A stretch of 64,000 nucleotides of DNA. Origin: Ganoderma boninense. Lineage: Eukaryota > Basidiomycota > Agaricomycetes > Polyporales > Polyporaceae. The stretch lies in the NCBI GenBank assembly GCA_002900995.3, contig CM035313.1:620001-684000 (forward strand). Reading direction: 5' to 3'. This document shows, in pieces, positions 34,651 to 46,789 of this stretch. A model generated the notes under the pieces. That model did no database searches. It saw only the letters and a program-made list of their open reading frames with translations, and was not told the DNA's origin. Position 1 is the stretch's first letter, and each line of letters opens with the position of its first letter. A program made the position numbers and the translations under genes.

Positions 34651-37072
34651 ATGGCAATGCCCACAGCTTCCGATGTTCCCGGCCCCGGAGCATACAATGC
34701 CCAAGGTAAGTAGTGGATGCAGACATGCAGCGTAGTGCGATTTTGACCCCGACCAGACCCTGAATATGACGCATACAAGCGGGGGGCATTCCTTGAGAAG
34801 ACGAATCGATTCAACAAAGACAAACCGGACGACGTGCCCGGTGGGTGTTTCGCAGATTGTGGTTTACACGCATTTCTCAGACGTACCATTCGAAAGGCCC
34901 TGGAGCGTACGACGCCGACGTTGCAGCCGCACAGAACAGACCGCCGACAAGAACGGGAAACCACACTACTACCGACAGACTCGCAGTGCTTCAACGCAAA
35001 CTGGAAGACCTGGAGAGGATTCATGTGGAAGAGAAGAAAGCTGTGAGTGCCCCCTACACACCTTTTGTAAACCCCCCCGGTACCAAGCCTGTTCCAGCAC
35101 CACCTCGAGCAGGAGCGGCTCAAACTCGAGCTCGGCCGCACGCAACGGACGGCTGCCGAACAGACTGAACGCGCGGACAAGCTGAAGAAACAGACAGACG
35201 CTCTCGACGCGCGCGTGCAAGAGCTGAAGAAAGCAGCGGCCAACGACCAGGGCGAACTGCGCGAGCTTCGGCTGAAGCTCCGTGCGAGCGAGCACGAGCG
35301 CACGCAGCTCGCGGCGAGGCAGGGTGAGGTGGCGGATGCGCGGAAGGCGGAGGCGAGGAGGAAGGACGAGCTGAGGGAGCGGGATAAGAAGGTCGCCGAG
35401 TTGGAAAAGGCGTTGGGTACGGAGAGGAAGAAGCGGGAGATGGCTGAGGCGCGGCTGGCAGAGGCGAAGGGGAAGGCGGATGAGCGGGTGCAGGAGGCGC
35501 AGGCTGCTGCAGAAGACGCGACGACCCAGTTGCGGGAGGCACGGAAGGAGGCACAAGCTGCGCGCGACGCTCTGCAGCAGGTTGAGGGTCATGCGGAGAA
35601 CGCGGAGGAAGAACTTGTCGAACAACTCGAACAGCACCGGTACGCCCTCGCCCGTGTCGCGCAGGAGTACGGCAAACTCGCGTCGACGACGATCGCGCTC
35701 TCGACCCACCAGCGGGTCAAGCAGGAGCTTGTGGTCCTCCAGTTGCGCAACAATAAGCTGGAACGCAAGCTCGCGAACAGCGACGGTCAAGTTGTGGAAC
35801 TCGCCAACCTCATCCGGCAGGTGAAAGAAGAGAACACGTTCCTCGCGTCTCAGCTCCGCGAGACGCAAGACGAAGCCGCGGTCTACTGTGACGCTCTCCG
35901 AGACGTATCAAGCGTAGCGACGTCCGCCGCCGATGAGTTCCGTGAACTCGAGGACGCGGCAAGGTCTGTGACAGAGGAACGGCACGCCTCACTCCAATGC
36001 CTCGTGGAGGCGGCTCGTGGCGACTCTGAGTTATGGAGTTCTCTCGACCGTGCCCGCACAGATGCGCTGCTCTTCCATGCTTCCGTACTCAGCAAGGAAG
36101 TACACGACATTCATTCACAACTCGACCAGGGCACTAAGCAACTCGCCGATGCGGAGGCCGTTCGCAAGCAGCTCTCCGAGTCTCTACAGCGCGCACAGGC
36201 TGAACACGCCGAGGCACAACGGATGCTCGCAGACTCCGCGGCGTCTCTGGCGGAATCGAATGCGCGCGCGGAGTCGTTCAAGAAGCAACTTGACATCGTC
36301 AAGGCGGAAGCGCAGGCGGATGTTGCGCGCGCCGAGCAGGGCTTGCAGCAGGAGAAACAGGCGAGCCAACGCTTGGCCAAGTCGCTCCAGCAGGTGAAAC
36401 AGGCTGAGCAGTTCTTGCGCTCTGAAGTCGAGCAGTGAGTCCTCCCCTTGAGCTCCGCTGTTCATTCGTCACTTACATTTGGGCAGGCTGAACTCCGACC
36501 TCGCCGAGGCGGAGAGGTACGAGGAGGCGTACAACGGCCTGCTCGCCGAAGTAGACCAGCTCGTGATGAAGAACGCGCTTGCGGAGGACGAAGCGCAGCG
36601 GCTCAGCAAGTTCAACGCCGAGATCCTCGGGCACAACAACCCCGCCCAGCGCATCGTGTACGTCGACCGCATCCGGCGCGAGCTGCACGACACGAAGCAC
36701 GTACGTTCCTCCCCTCATCTACTGTGCTAGCGGCGTCTTGACCGTGTTTGGATGTTGACACAGAAATTGTTGCTCTCGACGCGCGATCGCGACGCCGCCT
36801 ACGCGGACAACGACGACCTCCGCGCGGAGCTCGAGCTGTACAAGTCCGTGGCCGTCCCTCAGGACGTCAAGCCACGCACGACGATCACGAGGGTCGCGAG
36901 ACCTGGCGCCGCGGCGCTGGAACCCGACGTCACGAGTACGGGCTTGGCGTCTTCGCAGGGCTCGGAGCAGGCGCAGCTGCTGTCTGCGGCGCGCTCATCG
37001 GCGAGCTCGAGATTGCCAAGCTTGCCCGAGCTTCCGGCGGATGGGGACATGACTCTGGACGAGATTATGTGA
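34651..37072 (+). CDS. Long coiled-coil protein with SHIPPO-like N-terminus and HMMR-like C-terminus
   Basis: Exon 1 is MAMPTASDVPGPGAYNAQ. The next exons give DPEYDAYKRGAFLEKTNRFN and a second GPGAYDAD, which match Pro-Gly-Pro SHIPPO/STPGR repeats. From LAVLQRKLEDLERIHVEEKK onward, about 480 residues form an uninterrupted coiled coil (HHLEQERLKLELGRTQRTAA to KQASQRLAKSLQQVKQAEQF). The penultimate exons read LSKFNAEILGHNNPAQRIVY and VDRIRRELHDTKH, close to the conserved C-terminal HMMR segment (LGHxNxxQRI), then KLLLSTRDRDAAYADNDDLR. The tail ends LPADGDMTLDEIM. In animals this architecture is RHAMM, a spindle/centrosome protein; in this fungus a spindle-pole or microtubule role is an inference. 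Start ATG is the first of two, in good context just before VPGPGAY. Confidence 0.85.
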
Positions 37073-38144
37073 GGGGATGTGTGATGGTTGCTTACGATCT
37101 AAGATGCTTTTCATGTATACCCATAGGATGACACACCAGGATACACCAGGACAACGCCAAGATGCACCGGCACCGATCAGTGGGGTATAAGCGCAAACAT
37201 TCAGTTGTGTCTGCGTGACCAACACGACGAGGGAACAGAACTCGGGTAACAGATATTAAGTACAGTAACATAGATCGTCGAGCCTGAAGCGACGAAATCA
37301 AAGTCCGATAAGCTGGACAAGCACTGCATCCACGCGGAGTCCGAATGTTTCACTAATCGATGACGGAGGCTTGGGTTTACTCTTAACCGGTTAACCATCT
37401 ACAGTCATTTTGTCTACTCCAACAACCCAGTCCTTGAGCATCATACCAGCCTGCTATGCCCGCGTACGACGAACCAGTGGTGTTGGGGCCGGGTGAAGAG
37501 TTCGCACCATAGTAGAGGTACGTGGCGTTCTCACTGTTGCTCAACTGTAGATCAACGTGCATGAAATTTATCACTACAGGATGCATGCGATGCTAGAATA
37601 CGTTGTACAGTTACAGAATACTCGCCGCGACGGTGGCACGATCAAGGATGAAGACTTCTACAGAGCTACCGGCAGAAGCACGACACAATTTCAATATCAG
37701 GACGGAGGTAAAGATAGGCAAATGCTCAGAATCAAGTGGAATGCGCACAGCGCTCCCAAGCCAAACTACACACTAGTGAGTCGCACCATAAATACTGAGC
37801 CCTTCACAATCGCACGGATACTTCAGGCGACACAGGATCCCTCTGCTGTCGAGGTCACACCCACCTAGGTGTGGAACGCCAGGTTGTCAAGCCTAAGCGC
37901 ATAGGCTACTCTGCTGCTGCTGTCCTCGCCGTAGAGGTCGACCTTGCCAGTGGTGGGGGAATCGGCCTTCTTTTTGTCCCCTGCTTCAACGTTTATGATG
38001 GACGTTACTTTCGTTCCCCCCATATCAAGACGGAGCTACTCACCATCTCCGCGGTTCAGGTCACCTTGATCCTTCTGGCGTGGAAATATCGTAGCAGTGC
38101 CGCTCACTAGCTCGAATTTATCGGCAAATCATCAATAGATGTTA
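37073..38144. other. Intergenic stretch, possible gene remnants
   Basis: Two pieces look partly coding but could not be placed. Minus 37383-37560 reads LQLSNSENATYLYYGANSSP and GWYDAQGLGCWSRQNDCRW, resembling the end of a secreted protein. Plus 37557-37868 is a 100-residue open frame without a domain. Treated as unresolved. Confidence 0.3.
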
Positions 38145-39690
38145 TCAGAAATTTGACGTACGCGTAATAACAGTTCGGCCTGACGCATGGGGTTGTGGGG
38201 TCGTGTGGTAAGGTGCGTTCTCTATGTTGACCGCTTCCTTAGTCTGAACTGATTCGCCGGATGCTGCAAGCACTAGAGCTAGCTCGTCGTCACGCCGCGT
38301 TGGAGAGGGGTCATGTATTAGTCCCAGGGCAACCGTGACGCTGCCAGACGCTGTCGCCCCATGAGATGAGTCCACTTCTCAAGCCGTCGAATTGGAGATG
38401 ACACCGCTCACATGTGAATTGGAGTTTCATACTAGTTGATGCGCCAACTGATATATTCAAGCCGCAGAACTCCTGTGTCATCTCTGCGCCTGGGCCAGCA
38501 GCTCGTTCTGCGGCATGATGCTGGTCAGGCAGATAGCAGGGACAGAAGGAAGGGAATATTACCTATCTCGTGAGCCACTTCTTGGGTCACGAAAAGCCGG
38601 ACGCCATTCGCGTGGGACGCTCTGACCACGGGTCTGAAGGTTTGGGATGGACTCCCGTTCTCCTCCCTCGAGGTGAACACTAAATATCTCTCTGCTCGTG
38701 CTGTCTGCGACAAACGCTGCGGTAGCCCGGGTCATGCGTGGAAGAGTTGCGTTATAAGCAGCAGAAGCAACGCACCTCGACAAGCTTTTTATATTCCTTG
38801 CAAAGTTTTCTGAATCTGCGTGCGCCCTTGAACTTATTGAGCGGGTTTCGTATCAGTTCCAGAAATGAAGTCGGCTCTGAGTGCTCGGACGGCCGCGCAG
38901 CTTCCACCCTGAGCGGACCGGATGAAGGAATGTGAGTGGTCTTCAAAGTCTCTATCATCTATAGCCGTGCTTACCGTGCTCTCATGGCCGCAATCTGCTC
39001 GATCTGGTCCCGGGTCATGAGCGTATGGTACATTTCTAGTGCTTGGAGACCCTCGTTGTACTTCCCGTTCGCCTTCTTCATAATCTCCGCCGTCGCAAGC
39101 TCCCGGTAAATGGTAAGAAAGAGCTGCAGGCTGCTTTCAATGAGAGAGGTAGTAGAGGGGGGGATTGGCATCATGGCGAACCAAAGCGCGGAGTATGGTG
39201 AGGACGGTTCACGATTGCAAGCCCTTTTCTATGCAAAAATTAACGCGCGTGGATTTTCTCACTGATACAAAATACTTTCCAAAGCAGAGGTGCAAGCAAA
39301 TGGGTCCTCTTGCCCACCACCATGACGCATGATGCTCTGGCACGCACGCACACAAAGAAGACACGTTGTACGAGCATGCCGGACCTCGCTCTTTACCACA
39401 TCGCGTAGGTGAGACAAGGGTTGCGACTCGGAGGCATTGAGTTTTTTCTTGTTCACTTGCAGAAGCGCAGGAAGGTTCAATACCGCGAATGATCAAGACC
39501 ACCATGAGTGCGGCCGTTCGTCGAAGAGCCCTGTGACGTGTAGAGACCCTTACCTCGCTGAACCCACGAGGAACTTGTGAAACTCATCGATCCGGCCCTG
39601 CTGGCGCTCATAGAAATCCACGCCGGCGTCACGAAGGCGTCACGAAGGCATCGACGGTTCAATAACTACTCAGACGTTCTCTCTATGTCC
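38145..39690 (-). pseudogene. Uncharacterised multi-exon gene, frame broken by an 11-bp tandem duplication
   Basis: Exons on the minus strand read as one protein. The 5' exon gives DFYERQQGRIDEFHKFLVGS, then (39480-39263) LNLPALLQVNKKKLNASESQ, PLSHLRDVVKSEVRHARTTC. Next (39174 down) comes TSLIESSLQLFLTIYRELAT and MYHTLMTRDQIEQIAAMRAR, joined across a clean intron to PTSFLELIRNPLNKFKGARR and FRKLCKEYKKLVE. Later exons are FVADSTSREIFSVHLEGGER and RASHANGVRLFVTQEVAHEI, and a final Ser-rich piece (HDPSPTRRDDELALVLAASG). The helical, Leu-rich reading is convincing but no family is recognised. In the 5' exon, gcgtcacgaag is repeated head to tail at 39626-39647. With one copy the frame NRRCLRDAGVDFYE is open; with two it shifts. 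The start codon was not found; it overlaps the promoter of the divergent kinase. Confidence 0.55.
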
Positions 39691-39746
39691 CCTACCCCCC
39701 GTCGACTCCTCCTCGACCGTCTGTTTTCGCACGACTCTGCATATAA

Positions 39747-41102
39747 ATGGCGTCCGCTCAACAATCCCACCCACTACGCTCAAATGCGGTGAAGGGTGGT
39801 CTCTTCGAAGACGAGTACCTATGGCGGGACCACCAGAAGTGGCTCGAAGCCTGTGGCTACGTATTGCGCCCTCGGTATCGAACAGACTGGGAGCCGTCGT
39901 GGCTCAAGTCGAAAGAAAATCCGGACAACTGCGAAGACGGCCAATCGCCCATGGTGCGGTTTTCGAAATGAAATTGTTCCACGTTATGCTGATCCAGTGG
40001 AAATCCAGCGCACAGTTGTTATGGATGCTCTTCGCACGTCCGACAATCGCCTTGTGTCCATAAAGCGGGTCAAGAAACTGGATCACCCTCAAGAGGAAGA
40101 GATCATCCGTTACTTTTCGACCGACCCGCTTGCGAGCGATCCATCCAACCATTCTGTCCCTGTCTATGAGGTGCTGCAGTCTCCCCACATGAAGGACATC
40201 CAATTCCTCGTCATGCCGTATCTCATCTGCATAACCGACGTTAAATTCGCCACCTTGGGAGAAACGGTCGAATGTGTGCGACAGCTATTTGAGGTGTGTA
40301 GCGCCGTAGAATTCGCATCTTCGAAGTGAACCAGGCACTAATCAAAGCTCTTCAGGGACTCCACTTCATGCATAGTCACCACGTCGCACATTGGTGAGTG
40401 AATGAATATACCCCAATGACGTACCGCCTTCAACGCTTTTGTTCAGCGACGTTCATATGATGAACGCCATGATGGATCCTGTTCCCCTGTTCTCTGAGAG
40501 GCCGCATCCTATCGACCTAAGTAGAAGCTATGATTTCAAACGAAAAACGAAACAATATACACGCACGGGCCATCCCACCAGATACTACTACATTGACTTC
40601 GGCCTCTCCTATCGATTTTCTCCCCAGGAAGGCGACCCTCTCGTACCAGTCGCGTTCGGGGGAGACAAGAGTGTCCCCGAGTACAACGATCCGTCAACCC
40701 CGAAGGATCCCTACAAGATCGACGTCTACTGTCTCGGAAACCTCATACGAGAGGATATGATGGGGGTGAGTCGACATTGCATGGCGGCTCCATGTTGAAG
40801 GCTGACAGTCGCACGCCGTCCTCCGTCAGCGAGTGTCAGGGCTAGCCTTCCTGCGGCCGCTCGTGGACGACATGGTGGACCCCGATCCAGCAAGACGCCC
40901 CTCGATGGATGAGGCGTGCATGCGTCTCGAGAAGCTGATCACATCGCTGCCGCAGCGCAAGCTCCGGTCCCGCGCCGTCTACCAGAGCGAGAACCCTATA
41001 GCACGACTGTACAGGGACTGCCGTCACGTGTTTCGGACCCTCTTTTGGATGGCGATGGGGACACCGGCTGTCCCCTCCCCCACGCCCACGAGTCGAGAGT
41101 GA
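39747..41102 (+). CDS. FunK1-like protein kinase with HCD catalytic loop
   Basis: Member of a fungal kinase-like family expanded in Agaricomycetes. Exon 1 starts MASAQQSHPLRSNAVKGGLF with an N-terminal FEDEYLWRDHQKWLEACGYV segment. An intron after QSPM (acceptor before cgcacagttg) leads to RTVVMDALRTSDNRLVSIKR with the β3 Lys, then HPQEEEIIRYFSTDPLAS and FLVMPYLICITDVKFATLGE. The catalytic loop is HHVAHCDVHMMNAMMD, so HRD is HCD with Asp and Asn kept. The Mg loop is YYIDFGLSYRF, followed by KSVPEYNDPSTPKDPYKIDV, where Asp of helix F is present. The C-lobe ends FLRPLVDDMVDPDPARRPSM, then a Pro-rich end. An atataaATGG sequence lies directly at the start, so the true leader must be upstream. Substrates unknown. 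Confidence 0.8.
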
Positions 41103-42501
41103 CGAAGGGTTGAACGCGGAGCCCCCCCACCCCCACCCCCCGCAGGACTCGTCTATATGGAGATTTAGATGCCGACAGTGTCGCCTTGCCCTTTCCTTGT
41201 GGTGGTCTCGTTCGCATCTGTTCATTCTATGTACGATTTCGACTCAAATACTTCCGTTTTTGATGCCAATTGGACAGAACTTTATTATTCTCGGACAGTT
41301 GAACTCTGAAGCGAGCGGCCGCAGAATAGCGCTGTCAACGTGTCTTCATGCGTTCCGTGGCCCGGTGAGTCTTGATGCACACGTTCAGACTGAGTCGCCT
41401 ACTATGAATGACCGTTGTCCAGATCTGCTCACGGACGAGCACGTTGTACACGCGGCGGCAAGAAGTGCACATAGACGCGGCCAGCGTACATCTGGGCGCA
41501 GAGGGAGGCCGGAGGAAGGCATGCATGCATGGTGAACGGTGAATACTCCCGCATTTGGGTCCTTTCACTTGAGGAAGGCTGTCCACCTGATGAACATGCT
41601 TGGAGCACATGCGTCCCGCTGTGCTCTTACAGATGGTTAAAGTTCACTGGTCAAAGTTCGACTGCCGCTCACTGTCACCGGGCTCACAATCAGCAATATC
41701 GCAACCACATGAGCGTTACGCTATGCGTGGATTCGCCGAGGATCACACAGCACAATGCCGAACCTATCAAGGACATCGACCGCATTGCCATCCTGGACCG
41801 AAGAAAATGAATTTAAGGACGATTGACGTGGGGGACTGGCCCGGCGAGAATACAGGGACTCGGAGTGTGATGGAACATCACTCCGAAGCAGCCCGACGCG
41901 TGAGCATCCGGTCCGCCGTAAGTACTATGTATAGTCTATACCCGCCCCTTGTCATTGTTCAGATTCCGGGTTCCCACTATTCCGTTATTCCGGTGCTTCC
42001 CGTATGTGCATCATGTGGTGTGCATCTGTTTCTTTTGCCCGCGTCCGTGAATATCCTACCTCCCGGCGTCACAGTGTCAAGGTACGCTAGCACTCATGTC
42101 ACGGCGTTCAGTATTATTTCCTTATTCAGCCATACCTGGTCGCGCTCCGCTTGGCGGCCATATGTACCTCATCCGCTCGCGACACATACCCACTCCCACT
42201 CGCTCAACGTCATCAGTCTTGCACTCACGTCCTTGAGTGCCCCAACTTGTGAGGTTCTCTTACCGTTCACTATAGGTACTGTTCTCATAGCAGTGTGTCC
42301 CGCATCCGCCAGTAATGACATACTGTCCCACCAGTATGGCAAGAAGCATGGCTGGACTCTCCACTAATTAGTGTCCGATTAGCTCCGGTACAGCTGCAGA
42401 CAAGGTAAGGACCCTCTAGAATCTACAGACAATTGCAAATCCTCGTGCAAAGCTGAAGACTAGGTGTATACTAAGGCCCGGGTGAGTCACGTATACATGC
42501 T
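41103..42501. other. Intergenic stretch with an unsupported 255-codon ORF
   Basis: 1.4 kb between two 3' ends. The frame at 41600-42367 is open for 255 codons but begins with a non-ATG codon, has no domain and no homologous pattern. It is hydrophobic in its second half (LVIVQIPGSHYSVIPVLPVC). Not accepted as a gene. Confidence 0.4.
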
Positions 42502-43874
42502 CTACGATTTACCGACAAGGTCCTGCGCGGGCGCATAGATGTGAAGCGAGTTGATCTCCCAATACGCGTTCTTGAATGCCTCGGGATTACTGTTGACGAC
42601 TAGTGGCCAGGGTCCACCATCAGCCAACACCCATCGACCGTCAAACCGTGGGGAGAAACACTCACAGTCAATGCAGCTCGTGCCCGGACACCCGGAGGTC
42701 GGATATTCGTCACCCGCCCAGTCGCCCTTAAGAAAAGCCAGCGCATACAGTCAGTCAATCAATCAGCGACTCCTTCACCGCCGCGCCGAAACATCGCCCC
42801 AGCCGACTCGGACACTCACGCAGAACGTCAGGTCAAACACGAGGTTATGCGCGTCGAAGTGGTCCGCGTCGCTGCACCCCGCCCCGAACTCGAACACGGC
42901 CTGGGGCTGGCCCCAGAGCGGCGTCGGCGCGACCTTCGCGAGCCCGAGCAGGCCGCTCGTGGGCGGGTAGCGCACCTCCCAGGGCACGTCGCTGTCCCAG
43001 CGGTTCCAGAACCAGACGCGGACGCCGCCGGAGCGCGTGCGCGCCAGCGCGTAGTACCCGCCGTCGTAGCGGTTGAAGAGCGCGCCGTACGAGAGCGGGT
43101 TGCGGAACTGCACGCCGCAGCCCTGGTTCTTGTTCCGGAACGCGTTGCAGTCCGTCGAGGTCACGTTCCTGCGCGCGGGGTGGTTAGCGGACCCGCGCCC
43201 CCTCTGGGTCGTGGAGTCACGATCGTGGGACTTGGGGCAGGGCTCACCCGGACATGGCGCGGACTGCCGGCATGGTGCAGTTCTCGGACGTGTGGAGCGA
43301 CGAGAGGTTCTCGTCGTTGAGGTTCACCCCTGCGGTGGTTAGCTCCGGTGGGTCCCTATATGCGCTACGGGTCGCACGCACCCTCGATGATGTCTATTTC
43401 TCCTCCCTTCGGCCACGGACCGGCCGCACTGAGCGACCAGAAGGCAGGCCAGGTCGCACAGCCCTCGGGCATATGCTGCAGGTCGAGAATGATGATTGCA
43501 TCGGAATAGGCTTCGACTGACTGTATGCGCACGCTCTTTCGTCCTCTGGGGTCGGAGGGGTCGACGATGTTCTCAAAATCGGCGCGCATGACGAATTTGT
43601 GATCGGATGCTGAACAGAACCAGAGTGTTAGAATGAAGGCAGTTATGAGAGGGCGACGAGGAGAACGCTCACCATAAGATAGATTGTGTTGCAATGCTGT
43701 GGCCTGGTCGAGGTAGTTAACGCGGCCGTCTGTAGGATCGTTGTCGATATACCAGGTCCAATGCTGGAGGAAGTCGGCGCCGACGAAGGACGTTTTGAAA
43801 ACGTAGTCGATTGGGTCTATGCTGGTGACAGGTGCGAGGAGAGTTGTGAGAAAGAATGCATAGCCAGCACGCAT
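42502..43874 (-). CDS. Secreted GH16 endo-beta-1,3(4)-glucanase-type hydrolase
   Basis: Beta-glucan hydrolase/transglycosylase of family GH16, secreted. The ATG at 43874 opens a signal peptide (MRAGYAFFLTTLLAPVTSI). The mature part starts DPIDYVFKTSFVGADFLQHW and TWYIDNDPTDGRVNYLDQAT, a pattern typical of basidiomycete GH16. The catalytic block is WPAFWSLSAAGPWPKGGEID running into IDIIEG, which carries the ExDxxE nucleophile and acid. Later exons give NVTSTDCNAFRNKNQGCGVQ, GGYYALARTRSGGVRVWFWN, and the C-terminal HFDAHNLVFDLTFCGDWAGD, TSCIDC... ending LHIYAPAQDLVGKS. Multiple Cys suit a secreted protein. No carbohydrate-binding module. An open extension upstream of the signal peptide is not used because it places no export signal. 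Likely acts on fungal cell-wall or storage β-glucan. Confidence 0.93.
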
Positions 43875-44550
43875 TGTTGATGGGAGGGAGTGACAGTGGC
43901 ATGCGCTGGACTGGCCAGGCAAAGACCGGTGAGGAAGGCGTCGAGGCGACGAAGAAGACAAGAGGGGGCCGGGGACTGAACAACGAGCGACCAACGTCGG
44001 GCCACGCGAGCACTGAAACGGATGCTGTTCGGCCACCCGATCCAGAGGCTGGCACCACACCTTAATTCGCTTCCCGAAGAAGTGGTCTAGGCATGCCCTT
44101 AGCAGCGTCACAGCGACTGGATAGAGAACACCTTACTTACCCCAGATCAGCAGCATGTCCATCGACGATCGAATCGCCAAGTGTACATGGTGTGAACCTT
44201 GTCGTCAATATCCTGGTCTCGTGTTTCTTCGCTGAACAAAACATTACGAAATGACATGCGTGTCGGACAATTGGCTTCATCTGTGGATGGGGGAAAGACC
44301 GTTATCGCGATGTGAAGAGCAATGACTTCACTTGCCAACGTTTGTCCAAGTCGGCCGATGAATATCTCGATCCCGAAGAAGGATCCCCGATATGGCAGGT
44401 GTGGAGGTTCGTCGCAACCCCGCACGCCCCGAGAGTCAGCCCCCACAGACCTCGAGTCTGGCCTCAAAACATCCTCGACCGCCTGTTCCCATTCTTTTCA
44501 AGCACTCCTATCTCCCTTGGTCGTGCCTGGTGCGCGCCACTGTTTTCGTC
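43875..44550. other. Divergent intergenic region between GH16 and aspartic protease
   Basis: 676 bp separating divergent starts of two secreted hydrolases. A minus-strand piece at about 44150-44270 reads MSFRNVLFSEETRDQDIDDK, possibly an exon fragment, but it has no partner exons. Promoters of both hydrolases must lie here. Confidence 0.4.
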
Positions 44551-46546
44551 ATGCTTTCGCTCTTTGTCTTCCGCTTCTTTGCCCTGCTCTTTTTGCTGCC
44601 GGCACTCCCGTCCTGTTCAACACCCGTCCGTCCCGGCATAGCGTCCTTCCACGTGGCCATCGCGCCCCCCAGCTTCAAAACCACCTTGAGCGGGACGCAG
44701 GCCATCGGAAACGTGTCCACCTTCGACCCAACACAGGCGGTGAGCCAGCGTCCAGCCGTCGTCCTCCGGTAATGCGAGAACTGACCCCAACGCAGACGCG
44801 AGAGGTGAAGGCCATCTTCATTAAATACGCCAAGGCCAGCCAGTTTCTCGCAGGAATCGACGTCAATCCAGACACCCACCCCGAGGCCGGCTACCCCAAG
44901 TTCGAGCCCCCCGCGGCGGCCCCCAGCCAAGGAGCGAACTCCGCGTCCCAGAGCCATCCCAGCACCCTGCCATCCCTGCTCTCCCCGTCCTCGTCTTCGT
45001 CACTGTCCCCGTCATCGTCATCGTCGTCGTCCACCTCCCCCGAGGTCGTGCACGCGCTGACGAGCCCGGACGACGAGGCCCCGAACATCATCGGCATGCC
45101 GCCCATGGCGCCCGGAACGGCGCAGATGCCGCTGACGGACTACATCTCGGGCGCGCTGGACGTCCTCTACTACGGCCCGCTCGACTTCGGCTCGCCGCCG
45201 CAGCGCCTGACCGTCGACATCGACACCGGCTCCGCCGACCTCTGGGTGCCCGTCGACTGCCAGGGCTGCGCCAACGACCAGTTCTCCTCGCGCCGCAGCT
45301 CGACGTACGGCGGCACCGCGACGCGCTGTGCGATCACCTACGTGCGTCCCCTCTCCCCTCCCCCCTTCCTTCCCTCCCCCGTCCCCCTTGCCGCTCCGCC
45401 GCCCTTCCATGCTGACACAGGACGCGGGCGGGCAGGGCTCGGGGAAGGTGTCGGGCACGCTCGCGACGGAGACGGTGGGGATCGGGCCGGCGACGGTGGG
45501 CGAGCAGACGTTCTGCGCGGTGCGCAAGGAGTCGTCGGACCTCAACGACGAGCCGAACAGCGGGCTGCTCGGCATGGCGTTCGGGAGCATCGCCGCGACC
45601 GGCCGCCCGACGTTCTTCGAGAGCCTCCTCGCGCAGAAGCAGCTCGCGCAGAGCATCTTCTCCGTCCACCTCACCCGCACGCGCGAGACCGGCTCCCAGG
45701 TGTGCTTCGGGTGCTACGACGCGACCAAGGCCGTCGGCCCTGTCCGCTGGAACCCCGTCATATCTCGCGTGAGTCGGGCTTAGAGAGGGGGAGTCTGCAG
45801 TAGGAGTAGGGGAGCTCACCGTTGTGGCAGACGTATTGGTCGATCGCGCTGGATGGCCTGTCGGTGAACAACTCGCAGGCGGTATCTGCAAACCTCACAG
45901 CGGTAAACCTATCTCGTTTTGTGTGCTGGTGTGCTGAACAGGACCATCATGACCACTCCAGGCCGTCGACACAGGAACGACCTTGATCTACATGCCCTCT
46001 GATTTAGCGGATAGTTTCTACGCTCTGGTGGGTTGGAGGGCAGATGGTGTGACTTGCGCTCATGCATACCTGAGCCAGATACCAGGGTCAGCGTCGGCAA
46101 TGCAATACGGAGCAGGTGAGCAGCACACACACACAGAATTGGTCGTGCACCGATAACTCTTCTACGAAGGGTTTTATACCGTCCCTTGCGACACCACGAT
46201 GAGCGTAGCACTCATCTTGCGCGGCGAGACGTTCACAATACATCCTGGAGATTTCAACCTCGGGCGGACCGATGCCGACTCGAAGTGCGTGGTACAACCA
46301 GAGCTTACCGCATAAGCCGCTAACAGCGGCGTGAATGCAGCGACTGCGTAGGGGGGATCCTTGCCCTAGGCCATGGCTTCCCGCCGAACCTTGCAATCAT
46401 AGGAGACGAGTTCCTAAAATCCTGTGAGCTGCACGCATATATCCGCACATACTGGTTGTCGAGCGGACACCGCTCCTCTTGCAGGGTATTCCGTCTTCGA
46501 CTATTCCGGACGGGTAGGGTTCGCGCGGAGCATCAATAACGGCTAG
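44551..46546 (+). CDS. Pepsin-like aspartic protease (family A1), secreted
   Basis: Endopeptidase active at acid pH. The ATG at 44551 starts a signal peptide (MLSLFVFRFFALLFLLPALP). A propeptide follows (TREVKAIFIKYAKASQFLAG, DVNPDTHPEAGYPKF), then an unusual Ser-only linker encoded by tcgtca repeats near 44990-45030. The mature enzyme begins near MPLTDYISGALDVLYYGPLD with FGSPPQRL, and has the first catalytic motif VDIDTGSADLWVPV. After an intron come AGGQGSGKVSGTLATETVGI, GLLGMAFGSIAATGRPTFFE and QVCFGCYDATKAVG. Later exons give YWSIALDGLSVNNSQAVSAN, the second motif AVDTGTTLIYMPSDLADSFY, EGFYTVPCDTTMSVALILRG and GGILALGHGFPPNLAIIGDE, ending VFDYSGRVGFARSINNG. Seven or so exons; all motifs of an active two-lobe enzyme are present. 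No GPI signal is seen. Confidence 0.92.
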
Positions 46547-46789
46547 CGGCCACCTCTTCTGGCAGCAGCGCGGCGCGGGGATGTACGGAGGAAGACGAGA
46601 CTTGCATTACGCTCATGTACTCTGCTCTCATAAATCCCAATCAGCTTTCGTGCTCTTCCAAACGCGTCCACGAATGGGACCAGTACGCACCTACTTAGAA
46701 ACCTTTTCTATCCATTATGAAGCGTCGCCCCTCATGACCAGACACACTCTGGGTATACGGAACAAGATCGTGGACGCGCGGCGAGCCGC
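46547..46789. other. Convergent 3' spacer
   Basis: 243 bp between the stops of the protease and of the dehydratase gene; should hold both polyadenylation regions. Nothing else seen. Confidence 0.4.

Noticed and set aside
41600..42367. 255-codon plus-strand ORF
   Set aside because: Starts at a non-ATG codon, has no recognisable family and no splice context.
42502..46546. GH16 plus aspartic protease as a co-regulated secretion cluster
   Set aside because: Only two adjacent secreted enzymes with a 676-bp spacer; no shared motif was found that would support co-regulation.
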